Shown here one piece after another: positions 20,601-33,974 of a stretch of 64,000 bases of DNA (within the stretch, counting starts at the first letter, position 1; each line of letters opens with the position of its first letter). The stretch lies in assembly GCA_025618425.1 (NCBI GenBank), contig CM046842.1:26320552-26384551 (forward strand), given 5' to 3'. The stretch is from Heliocidaris tuberculata. Lineage: Eukaryota > Echinodermata > Echinoidea > Camarodonta > Echinometridae. Under the pieces are notes generated by a model. The model was not told where the DNA came from, ran no database searches, and saw only the letters and a program-made list of their open reading frames with translations. The position numbers and the translations under genes were made by a program.

Positions 20601-23600
20601 TTATCGCCAAGCATTAGTAAGGATATGCTTGGCATTACCTTACTAAGAGAATTGTTCACAAGCAACTCTAAGATTATCTAGTTCTTAATGATGTTTTAAC
20701 AGAGGTACGGTTCAGATTCAGACCCTGCCACTCGACAGCCTCAGAACTTGATGCACTAACCTAGTCGTCCCTGCCGGAAAGAACACAGTGTCCCACAGTG
20801 TGTTCACACTGTGTTTTCACAGTGTGTTCACATAGTCGACTCTGTGAAGAAGTGATTCACAATGTTAAAACGCTCGAATTTAACAGTGTGAAGATGATTT
20901 CACACTGTGGACACCTCCACAGTGTGGTTTACCACAGTATGTTCACATAGTGATGTTCGATTTCACAGTGTGAATTTACTCGCTCACAATTTGAAGATGT
21001 GATTCACAATGTTAAAACGCTCGAATTTGACAGTGTGAAGATGATTTCACACTGTATTTCACACTGTAGGACACTATGTTCTTTCCGGCAGGGTTGGTTA
21101 CGTGCCCTTGATGAGTGATTTATAATCGGCGCTCTTTTTATTGACTTAAGACGTGCATTTGGCACTGTAGATTCGTTAATAATATTAAAAATTAGAAAAA
21201 TAGTATTGAAAGATTTTTGGATATTTTTTTTAAAGTAGAATAAATGGACAAAACGAATTGTGATTAGACCTTACAACAGGCCTTTTTAATGATGTTTTCT
21301 ATTTCTATTCATTTGACAATTTTCTTTAATGAGAAAAGGAAAGTAGGTAAAAAAAAGTGTAGAAAAACTTTTGAAATATCAAAATATTACAGGAAAGCAA
21401 ATGAAATGAAAAAAATTGTTCAAAACATTCGAAATCAAAGGCAACAATAATGTACAGAAATTATGGTGTAGCAGACAAGGGAGAGTGGTCAGATTACTCG
21501 GAATCGGGATTTAGCCCCCTTTAAATGAAAACATTTAAAATGTCGTGAAACATTATGTAAACTAAATTGTTACCGAAGAGCGTTTTAAGGAAAAGGGGAC
21601 TATGGATTTGTTCGTGATGAAATCTGATGCATTAAAATATATGGGTCCGAATTCACGAAAGAGGTTTATCTAACCTATGGTTTAAACCCCATAAGCGTAA
21701 ATGACGCGCATGTCCTCATGTCCAATGGACGTACAGAAATTCGCTTATATACGCTTATTTACGCTTATTTTAGTCCACGGCGGAGGTATAAAACATGATT
21801 TATACAATGGGTTAAGATAAACCTCTTTCGTGAATTCGGGCCATAGGGTTTGCCTGTTTGTTTTTTGTTTTTTTATTTGGCTTTGTTATTTTTATGGATG
21901 TGATAATAAAGAATCTCTCCCTTGTATCAAAATAAGTTACAATAATGATGATTTTACATGTTCCAGAAGGAGTCAAACCATGTTTTATATTATTGAAGCA
22001 AAAAATGGGAATATATGATATTTCATATAATAAAATACATAAGGAAAAGTGAGTGTGAGACATCATCGGTTCACTCATTTGCATACCGCCCATGTTATGC
22101 ATATCACTGTTTCAAGAAATAATGCAAAACTTCAAAATGCCGTAACTTTCTTATTTTACATCCGATTTCAATAAAATTTTCACTTTTATGCTTGATTAAT
22201 TTTATTCTATTTATTCAAACCAACTTAATATTAGTGTGGACTTGGCCTTTAAAGGACTGTAAAACGTCACACTTTGTATCTTAATTCTATTTAGCATCAT
22301 GTGCCGAACTAAAAGAGAGAGGACTCACATCTGATGGCGTCTACACCATAGACCCCGATGGTTCAAATGGGATCTCTCCCTTTAATGTGTCGTGTGATAT
22401 GAACAGAGGTAAGTATTTTTATTAAGAAAAATCCTATTCCATAGTTACTAAGGAAATTCAATTTTTAGAAATGCTGAAACTTTCATAAATGTTAAAGGAA
22501 CTTTTCTTTTTTTCACAAAAAGCAACACAATTCATATTCTTTCATAAAATAACTTTGTTTTGCCATAAAATTTTGAAGCTTAGGAAACTGATTTCCCTCA
22601 TCTGAAATTCGTATGCACCGCGATAACGACTGTCCCCCAAAACGTATATTGTTTTGTTGTTGTTTTTTTCCTGTAAATACTAATAAGTCAGAAAAGACGC
22701 CATTTGTGTGGGCATTACGTTTTTTTGTTTTTGTTTTTGTTTTGTTTTTGTTTTGCTTTTGTTTTAGTTCAGGGTTGTGGGCCTTGATTTCGTCACCTTT
22801 TCTACTGGAAATGCCAAATAATCAGTCTAGTGGGGCTTCGATCATGTGACCTTTCTGTCCTTTGATCTTGATTATTTTGGAAGGTCCCACTTTCATGCCG
22901 ATAGCATTCTAATCACAACTCAATCACCTATTGTCTGGACAAATGATCCTTGTACTTGAATACAGTAACAATATTTGTATTTCCTGAAAATGATATGCCT
23001 TCATATCCGAAATATGACTATAGATAGCGTAATTTTTAAAACCCAATTTTTATACATGTAATATTATGTGTAGTCCCATGTAGTACCCATTTCTACGCAG
23101 TGCTATTCACAATATGAAATATCCACCAGGGTTTAGTCCATTTCCTATCGTTTTGATTTTTCAAAAAGGTCAAAGCGTACACAATTCTTATGAAATCCAC
23201 AATATCAAATCGCTGCTATATTTTTTTGTTTCACAATGAATCACATGACCATTACTGTAACCTTTTCATATCTTTCAACCCAGGAGCTACTATACTCCAA
23301 CACACGGGAGGAGATCGTATCTTTGTAAATGGCTTCGAAAGTCCGTACAGCTATGAGTGGTTGGTTGACTACGGGGGGCTTACCACCAGCCAGGTAGCTG
23401 CAGTGGTTGATGCCAGTGACCACTGTTCACAGTACATCAAGGTGGGTTTATAGAATTATGTGCTTCTTTTGTGTTCAGTTTGTTGTTTATGCTGCCCCCA
23501 AAAGCTGGAACCCCCCCCCGTAGGTATGCAAGGCCTCTACACTGCCCCAGCCAGACTTGTTCAAGGGGGGGGGGGGGGGGGCGCAGACGGGGTTGACACA

Positions 23601-26600
23601 CGATTCAAAAAGTCACATAGTTAAGTCACATTACTTTAAAAAAAAAAATAAATAAATAAAAAAAACATAGTTACACCCACGCACACAAATACCCCCACAA
23701 ACGCGTTTGTTACCTAAGTTCCACTGATAACCTCATTTTAGCGGATGAACAGGGGGAGGGGCATGGCCCTCTTATGCCCCCTAGTTACGCCATTTGATTC
23801 CCCCCCCCCTCTCAATCAACAGCTTTCAAGACTTTTCTCCAAAAGATTTTCCTGTTTCGGAAAAAATACTTTTATAACCGTAAAGGTCAGTTTCTCCTCA
23901 TAATTATTAAATATATGCTGATTGTCATTTACCCTTGTTGAGTTAAGAAACTATGTTTCTATATAAATATTGCGCAATATTAATGTAGTTTGAATCATAC
24001 AACTGAATCCTAATAATGATAAAAGTAAGGAAGCCGAGCACCCACCATACTTTTCCACATGACCTAAAGGTCACTGAAACAATGACCATCATCTCTTGCA
24101 AATGTTAAAAAAAAGTAACATTGATTAAGATTATTAAACCATTCTACCTGTACGTGCTTTCAAACTAAAAAAATACAACCATATTTGGTGTTATAGTATA
24201 GATACGGTATAACCTTTTAGCCTTTAATATGATTACATGTTGGAGGGGATATCATTTGGCTTTCCGTAGTACCTCATGACCTCGAAACGTCAATAGTGAA
24301 TTACCGCCACTCTTTTGGAAACATCCTTTCGAAACACCCTTGTGCAAAGTTCGTATACACTTGTGACAAAAGCTGTAATGCCTTTGTCCTCAATATGCTC
24401 TTTTTATCTGCAAAATGTTGGTTAAACATCTGTGGTGTACCCAATGTTTTTCAAAATATATGTATGTATTATGCAATCTTTGAACTTTGAAAAACTCCTT
24501 TGAACAATCTCTGATTCCTAAGGTTAGGCTGTAAAGAAAGGCTCGAGTTCCATATAATGTTGACTGTTGAGTATCATAAACCCAATTCGACGTATCGCAA
24601 TGTACCTCCTCCCGGAAAATAACCAACAAGACTGTATGACCAATTCGCCTGACTGGCGGTAAATGGAAATGGAAGATCCACACGTCAAATTGCCATGTGC
24701 CCTATTTGACACAATGATGTCAATACACAGCCTATGCACATTTCATTCACTATTTGTTCTTGTTCCTGTCAAGTCATTCAAACCAAAATATTTCTTATGT
24801 AGAAAGAGTGTGCCTCCTTTATCGTAAGATTTTGATGGTTTGATGGTTTATTTTACCCTACTGCTAGGAAAGCATGTGTATGCTTGTAAGTAAGAGACCA
24901 TGGGGCCGACAGCTTTAAATCCTCTCCGATGGACTGGATAATGAGGATTAATGCCATTCCAAAGGGAACTAGCGCATCCACTTGGTTTCAAACCCGGGTC
25001 CTCCAATTACGAGACCACTGCTCTACCACTGAGCTACCGCGCTTCCAAGGTTATAACTGTATTTTCCTAAAACTTAAGGGCACCAACCACAAAATAACAA
25101 CAAAACTTTTGCTTTGTATAATACACGCCAGGAAGGGAGACCTTCCGACCGCAGCAGCTACCGGGTTGATCCTGCCAGTACTCATATGCTTGTCTCAAAG
25201 ATTAAGCCATCCATGTTCCTGTCCTCTATTTAAAATTTGAGCTTCAAGTAGTACTTCTATGAAAAGATATTGCAATTTTAATTACACTCTCAATAAACAT
25301 AAAATCCACTTGTGTATAGACTATTCGACGCACCCATACTCGAATAGAGGAGGGCTCGCATGGAACCCAAGTCCTACTTGGGTTATTTTCTGGGGATTTA
25401 TATAATATTATGTTATCCTCATAGTCCTAAACCATTAACCCATAGAGTGCCAAGTAAAGTTTTTGAGGTTGATTTTCATACATTCTTGCTTTTACACAAA
25501 ATTATATTTTAGGTGATTTTTACCCTTTAACCCAAAAGGGCCGGGGGGGGGGGGTGGAATCCATCCCCCCCCCCCTAGACGTTTCTCGCGATATGTCCGC
25601 AACGCGCAAAGCAGTCGCTGCGGCGTTTCATGACTTTTTTTTTTCGATTCCGACGCATCTTTTGAGACCAAATTCGCGATGTCCTGGCATGCGGTTCCGA
25701 AGTTACTCAACATTTTGCAAATTGCTCAAAAACGTGATTTCATGTATGATTTCAATACAAAATGTGTTTTCTGCCAAAATTTAGAAATCTATGAATATTT
25801 TTACATTTACTAATTAAAATTGATTTATTTTATGCTGTTTATGATCGCAAAAGTGTCCCCGACAAATTTCATCCCCCCCCAAAAAAAATAATTAAAAAAA
25901 AATAAAGAAATGAAAGAAAAGGTAAAAAAAGAGAAAGACATAAGAAATTATAAATACAATAAAATACATAAGAAATCAATTTTGATACCAATTTTTTTCA
26001 AGTATATTTGCTAAGAATACTGGAAAGAGTGTCTAGACCAAAAAGCAGCATTATTGGAGCTTTATTTAATGATTTAGAGCAAAATTTTGATTTCATGCAT
26101 AAATTAGCATAATTAATTAATGTGAAATTATTTCGGAGCATTCAACTATACACTTGTGTAGATTACGTTGTGGACGTCGTGCATGCCAATTTTCGGCGCG
26201 ATCGCGCGGTCGACGGTCGAGATCTCGGGGGGGGGGGGGGTGAATTCCACCCCCCGGCTGTGGCATAGCCAAAATCTCCCGGCCCTTTTAGGGGGGGGGA
26301 ATGTTTGTAGATAACTGAACATAATATTATACAAAATGTCAGTGAATAAACTTGAGACTTCACTTCCCTTTAAAATTATTAATCCTCCTCCAGTACGAAT
26401 GCATCTACTCGATGATAAGAAATTTCGTGGCTTGGTACGACCGACGTGGATCTAAGGTGAATTCCTGGGGTGGAGCTCCGAAGGACAGTGGAAAATGCAT
26501 GTGCGGAGTGACAGGTAAATAACGTAAGCCTCTTCCCGGAATGTAGGTCCGAATATCAAAAATAAGGTTGAGTTGAGGTAAATTTGAAAATGACTTGTGA

Positions 26601-29600
26601 GCTTTCCTTTGCTTTTTATGTTCATTTTGAAATGATATCAAACAGAAATGGCCCCTGAAAAGAAAAGCTCTTCAAATGCCCTCATGTTTTGGATATGAGA
26701 AGGAACAGCTGAAAAGTGAGGCCTAATCTTTTCTGCCACATGTGCGTAGTGCTATACAGTGGCGGATCTACATAGGGGGGCAATCGGCCCGTGCCCCCTC
26801 TTTTTGAAACCCAACTGGCATACCTTAAGTACACAATGAACCCCCCCCCCCTTAATTTTGTACTTTCCGGCTCTGTGCCCCCTCTTTTACAAAATCTTGG
26901 ATCCGCCCCTGGTGCTATATACCCATTTCTGTATCAGTGCATCGACATTCAGCAAGAATGTGTCTATTTTTTTCTAACTTCAGTGATTTCGGTACCTCAC
27001 AGTATACACCAATTCTAATTTACTACACGTATATGTACATAATCACCCTGTTGGAATTGCCTCCAGACAATGCAATCACACGACCAAAACTCAACTTTAT
27101 CTGTTACTTTCCACTTTGTAAAGCGAAGCAAAGGAACAAAAATTCTGGAACTTTGCTACAGTGAAAGTGTTTTTTCCCTCATAAAAGTGTAATACTTAAG
27201 ATATGCACAATATGAAGAGACCACCTCGCTGGCAGAATATGATGACTTGTTTTGCCCGGCCGAATATTGGTCATTTGATTTCAGGGCCCAGTTTCATAAC
27301 ACTTGTCATCAATGACAAGTTGCAATAACTGTTAAAAGCTACTGAAATCCTTGCATCTGATTGGCTGAGAGCAAATTTGTCGGTAAAAATCACTTACAAG
27401 ACACTTGATGAAACGCCCCCAGGTACCTGTCAGGCTGAAAAGACCGTGTGTAACTGCAACCTGAACGACCGAGTGTGGAGGGAAGATTCAGGAAACATCA
27501 CGGACAAAGCTGACCTACCAGTAACTGCTGTACGAGCAGGAGACACGGGGTCTCCCGCCGAAAAAGCCTACATTACACTGGGTCCCCTGGTTTGCTGGGG
27601 TGCAAGTCAGGCACCAGTTATATCAGGCAAGTTCTTCTAGATTCAAGAAATAAGCAAAAGTAACAGTAGAGTAGAGGATGTGAGGTTTTTTTTTCTGAAT
27701 TTCGGGAGTTTCGTATAGGAAGCACACATTTTTTTTTAAAGTCCTGATCTTTTTGGAGAAATTGTTAGAGATAAACACAGTAGTAGCAGTGTAGCAGAAT
27801 GTAGGTTATTTTATAGCGAGTATTTGGCATAGGAAGCATATGAGTAAAGATAACCCTAGACCTGCTGTTTAATATACTAACGCACACATCCACACACTCA
27901 CCACACTCCCACATTATCACCCCACACACACTCACACAAGCCTGACGAAACGTCATTAAATCAGTCCTTGCAAAGCAACTGTACCAATTTATGCTTAGTT
28001 TTTTATGTCATATTTTTATATATAAGTAACACACAAACATATCTAACTTTTATCTATGAAAAACAAAAGAAAAAAAACCCGAAACAAGCAAACAAACGAA
28101 AAACAGCAGTGGGCGTCGCAAAAATGAAAGGGGGGGGGGGGGGTTGAAATCCCTTCTCAAAAAGTTCTAACGTCTATTTTGAAACTTTGAAACCTAAGTG
28201 AATTTGGTACAGCTTGTTAAGTAAAGAGAGCGAAAAATGCATACGCACATACACGCACGCACCCACACACCCCTACATACAACTAGGTATAAACAAATCG
28301 CGATACTCGACCACTCGGTAGAACAGCTGTACTACAATGGCACATCTGAGCAGGGCGATCCTTTCATATTATTTTCTCATGTTATCATGTATGTTATTAT
28401 ATGTATGTTTTTATATGTGGTAAATAAAATCAATCAGTCAATCAATCAAATGAATGGTTTATTATTTCCCTAAAACCAAGTTTTATATCATTCAGGGTAT
28501 CGAACAAAATTTTGTTACACAAGGCAAATTTTGAACCGTATTCTTATTTTCATCAATGAAGTCCTAGCTGGGTAGAAATGTAGGCCTACTATTCAACTTG
28601 GTGGTAATTCTAGATACTAAAATGACCTCCTAAAGAGGTTGAAATACCTTTCATTGATCATTGATTGAAAGAAATGGCGACTTAGAACGATAAAGTATTT
28701 AGTCTCCCTAATGCCACCGTGCCATGTTTGACATGTTTCTTATTTATGTTCTCTATTGTGAAGGAAAGCCAGCGGCGAAGGTCAAGTCGGTCATCCCAGT
28801 GGCCCGGGTTACTAAAAGATCAATAACATCAGAAGGTAAGTACGGTTAACCTTGCATAACTCGATGTCGCATAAGTCGAACTTTCCCTAAGTCGAACTTT
28901 CCCTAAGTCGAACTTTCCCTAAGCCGAACTTTCCCTAAGTCGAATCAATTTCTTTAACCAAACTATGCAAAATGTGTTATTTACATTTCCTAAATCGAAT
29001 TTTGCATAAGTCCAACTACTTTTTGTGGCCCCAACCGATTCGACTTATGCAAAGTAGTCACTGCAACCATGTCTCTACCTTGCTTACGATTGCTTTTAAG
29101 GAACAATCCTAGAATATTATATTAACATGATTTTATTCGTTTATTATGATTAGTGTCCATGCTAATTCTAAGGTTAGTGTTACAGAGAAAGAGAGAGGGA
29201 GAGAGAGAGAGAGAGAAAGAAAGTGAAGGGGGAGGGGCTGAGTGAATAGGTGAATACATTTTAATATAGTTTGTATTCATAATCTTATAATCCCTACAAC
29301 TGTTCAAGCTTTTTCAACTAAACTTATTATTATTATTATCATCATTATTACATTCATAAATCATATTTGTTTTCGACTACGTGTCTAATAGGCAGTATCT
29401 CCCTGTGACTGTATTCATGATAACCATGTCACACTCGCACACACATAGGCTCTTTGCTATCTATTCAATATCTATCAATCTCTACATCTACTGTTCTGTT
29501 TATTCCCCTCTCTACTCGCCTTCTCTCTCATTCTCTCTACGTAAGTTTTCAGATGTCACTGTGACATGTAACAGTACTTCTATGACGGTATATATTCGAA

Positions 29601-32463
29601 AAGGTTTGCTTAACCGGCGTTTCATTCCCAGTAATCTCAATTTCCTCGACCAGTCCTGTGTCGGGATCAGCCACGATGCTGATCGGATCGCCCTCTCTAG
29701 TCGATACGATATTTGCGGTTTTACGTCACAGGTATTATAGAACCCTTTTTATTTACATTTTCCATTAAAAAACATTACCTGCTTTTATTTTTCAATGTAT
29801 ACATACAGTATTGCCTACCCTCTCTTGTTTCAGATAATATTGAGTTCACGTTGCAAAAAGAAGTTTTATTAAAACAAAATATGGTCTTATGTTGCTCCAT
29901 TTATATAAAAAAGATGCATGTGACAGGTACTTTCATGTTATATGATTTTCGACGAATTTTATGCTAAATTATATCAAAGAAACTCTAAATAGTAATAGTA
30001 AAAAGAAGCATTGTTTTATCCTTTCTGAAATATGATTTTCTTTCATCAATAAACCCCACCATGTACATTTTCTCCAAGCACAGACTATAATCTGACAATT
30101 TATCAATGAAAGTTCTTTGTGTTTTAAGTCGAACCTAACCCAGCACCCAAAATGTTATAGTCAGTCACGAACGACGTCGACTTCCGCTATCACCCAAAAT
30201 AGCAGTTTGTCGTTATTGGCCCTACCCTGCCGATAGGGGGCTAATGTGTCACCATGTGTTGTGGCAACGGAGAAAAGTACATGTCATCGAACAAATTGCC
30301 CTTCTTTGGCAATGTTCTCACTAGATCATTACAATCAGTTTCACATTGCTGGTTCATTTATGCATCCTGATCTGCAAAATATTCAGGTAACCTAGCCAGA
30401 AAAATGGCTAAAAGGGCATTTTGTTTTATGATAAATAATTTTCCCTATAGCCAAAACATGTGGAGACAGGTTATGAGATTGCACCCCCTGTTGGCCAATA
30501 GCGCAATATTGTTATTTTGGGTGATAATGGGAATCGATAGTTGTCCTTAATTTTAGTATATGGCATGCGTTTGAGGTTCTAAAGTTTAGACCATTCTCTA
30601 CTCTCTCAATGTAAAAGAGTGAAAAGGCACTCAAAATAGAGTGAAATTCCACTCACAAGAATTTAAATGAGGGACAACCCTTTTTCGAGTGAAAAAAGAG
30701 TGGTCACTAATTCACTCAGGAAAGAGTGAAACACCAATCCTTAAAGAGTGAAAATTTTATCACTCATGTGGACAGAGTGGAGATAATTCACTCCTTTCTG
30801 AGTGAAATCATCAAACTCCGTCTCAAGAGTAGTGTGACGGGCACGGCTGATGAAGGAACATCGGCATGCTCACTCAAAAGGGAGTGCTTTACCACTCAAT
30901 TTGGAGTGAAAGTTCCTTCACTCTTGATGTCGAGCGGCAAGTTCACTCCTTTACATGTAGAGAGTAATAACTCGTTACAATTGTTAACAAATGACAAGGG
31001 CTTGTGTCCTGCTACAAACTACCATGAACCCACTGATAACTTCTCCAGCCGGGATTCCAACACTGATACAATATAATTCCTTCACGTTCTTAAATAGTGT
31101 TGAATGTTCCCGATTCATTTTATTAATGGTATCATATCCATAGGCAAACGCTGATAATATCATCTACTCCAACATAATTTCCTGCAATGTTGTGGACCCT
31201 GCGGGCGCGGTCATCACCCGTCATATCTGCGACATTCACATCGACGTGCAATGCGAGTTACCTCGCCGACAGGTATTGAGTCGGTGGTACAGTCCTACCA
31301 GTGCTTCTCTGGAGATGGAAGAAATTGGATACGGGGCATTCACCGTGGAATTCGAACGATACACTGACAATAACTTTAACCGAGTGCACAACAGTGCGGC
31401 ACCAGTTCCTCTTCAGAGGCGGCTGTTTTATGCTCTGAATCTAACATCGAATTCTGATATCATTCTTTTCGTCGATCACTGTTGGAGCACGCCCTCTGCG
31501 AATCCTTCAGATGATACGCAGTATGATCTCATCAAAGATGGGTAAGAAAAGGGATATTTTTTCTTCAGTTTGATAAAAACGAATAAGAATATTTGTTCTC
31601 AGAATTAAGTAGGGTAATATCTAATAAAATCTAAGTTATAATATAATATGTTGAGAAATGCACAATGAAATAATTGCAGTGAACTTCTGATTACCAGACA
31701 AGACTTGCGTTTACTTCTTAGGAAAGTAGCACGATGGATAGCTCTTCTCTTTATACAGTGCTGGACAAAAGTTTCGGACGGTATACCTTGGATTTTGAGA
31801 CGGGTTTTTACTTCAGTGTGAATTGGAATTCTTCAACCGTTTTCGTATATTTCTTTAAATAACACGTATTATATTCATGCTACATAATATGCAGGATCAG
31901 ACATTACAAAACTAGGGTGGAAAAACACGAATCCAAAGCCTTAGAGAGCTTAAGTTCTGTATGTGAACCCTAAATGGCCTATGTGGGACGAGTTAAAAAG
32001 AAGTGGTAAAGAGACATCTTTGGTCTGTTACTGCAAGCATACTGGGCAGATATTTTTAACCCATAGACTACGGGAATCGGGTGGCTCCTGTATTAAGCCT
32101 ATGAGAGGTAAAGAATTCAGTAGTCAACGGGTTCATAATGAAAGTAATCATGAGCACATGGTAAACCATTTACAAGGTTGTAACAAAAAAAAACACCAAA
32201 CAAACAAAAGAAAACAACAACAACAACAAAGAAGAAACATTGGTAAATTTGAGGGATCTCTATTACACGAGTCCGTTTTCTGTCAACCACACGTGTCATT
32301 AGGCTTCTTTTGCCAGTTAAATTCTTTCATCAAAACGGAAAAAGAAAAATGCACTTGTAAGTATCATATCATTATAAGTAGATTATCTTTATAAAAAAAA
32401 AATTGAAACCTGTAAAATTGCTTTTGAGAGGATGGAGGAGGTCATTTCACAGGAAAAAAGAAA

Positions 32464-32514
<51 letters not shown>

Positions 32515-33924
32515 CAAAGACCTTCACTGGCTCAGCCGATTCACATTTTGCCAATAGGCTCATACTTTATCAGGTCACACTTTATCAGTTGTATACTTTA
32601 TCAGTTTCATTTTCATCTGGCATCCGCGATTCTTCCCCTTTTTTCTTTTCCTTTTTCTCAAGGATCCTTTTCTATTATTTTTAATACTGTCAAACTTTGA
32701 GGTGTGTTTAACCTTAACTCTCTGTGCATCTTGCGCTATCTCAGCGTGACTTTATTATGACGTTAATTGCGTCATAATCCTCTTTTATGCGCTTAACCAA
32801 TGAACGCTGTTATCACACTTTACGTCAAAATGCTTAGCAACACCTGCGCACCTTAATTAATTCCTTTTTCGGGGACAGGTGAGTTAAGCCAGTGACCCGG
32901 ATTCGATTCCCAGCTGAGATATATTTTTAAATAATAACAAAAATGAGATTAATTTATATAGCGCAGCTACTATTTGAATATACTTTACTGCACTTTGATG
33001 GATGCTTACACTGTATAAAGAGAACTAATCTACTTAAAAGCCCCTGAAAACAGGGGAGCGTTTCATGAAAGGAAGTTGTCCGATATTTCATCCGACAACT
33101 GTTATAAGCTACTGAAATCCTTGCATCTGATTGGCTGAGAGCAAATTTGTCGGATAAAATATCTGACAAGTCCTTTCATGAAACGCCCCCCAGGTGGGTC
33201 TTCAAAAAAGATTTCAAAATGGGGACGGATTGTGCTTTCCTCATTAAAAGAGAAAGTTGGTTCCAGAGTTTTGGAGCAGCACAGCTAAATTCACAATCTC
33301 CAAGAGTTGCTTTTGTTTTGGCATGAGGCAGTTTTAGAAGCAATTTGTCTTGTGAACTTTGTAAGTTATGTGTATATGGATGCAATTTAAAAGATAATAA
33401 TCCAGACAAATAATTTGGGGCTTGATCATTCAAAGCTTTGTAAACAAGCAAAAGTATCTTGAATGTAATTGGTCACAAGTCTTGCACAGCCATGCTGAAC
33501 ACGCTGCGACTTTATGGTTTGTGAATCTGACAAGCCAAACAATAATACATTACAATAATTAAGTTTGCTACTAAAAAAAGCATAGGCAAGGCTTTTAGTG
33601 TTTTTCTGACCTAAGTATTTACGGATGTGAGGCAAATTATATAACATATATTTTTCTAACTTTGCTAGTAATTCAAAAGGGAGAATAGCTCTGAGGAACT
33701 TTGAATTAAGCCTCGTAACTATCATTCTCTAATTTCCTTTCACAATATATATATATATATATATATGTATTGTATTTTGTATTTTTTTTTTTACAGATGT
33801 ATAACTGACGATACCTTGCAGAGGTACACTAACTTTGGACCCAGGTTTAAGCCGTTTTCCTTCAAGGCATATAAGTTCATCGGCGACTATTCACAGGTAA
33901 AATCTGACTGGTATGATCTCAAAA

Positions 33925-33974
<50 letters not shown>

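Noticed and set aside
28869..28950. CRISPR-like or minisatellite array
   Set aside because: Plain 16-bp tandem repeat without spacers.
30726..31076. 116-codon open frame
   Set aside because: It overlaps the GAGTGAA-word MITE and has no homology or splice context.
32403..32684. 93-codon open frame
   Set aside because: Translation of a (TA)n microsatellite with flanking AT-rich sequence.
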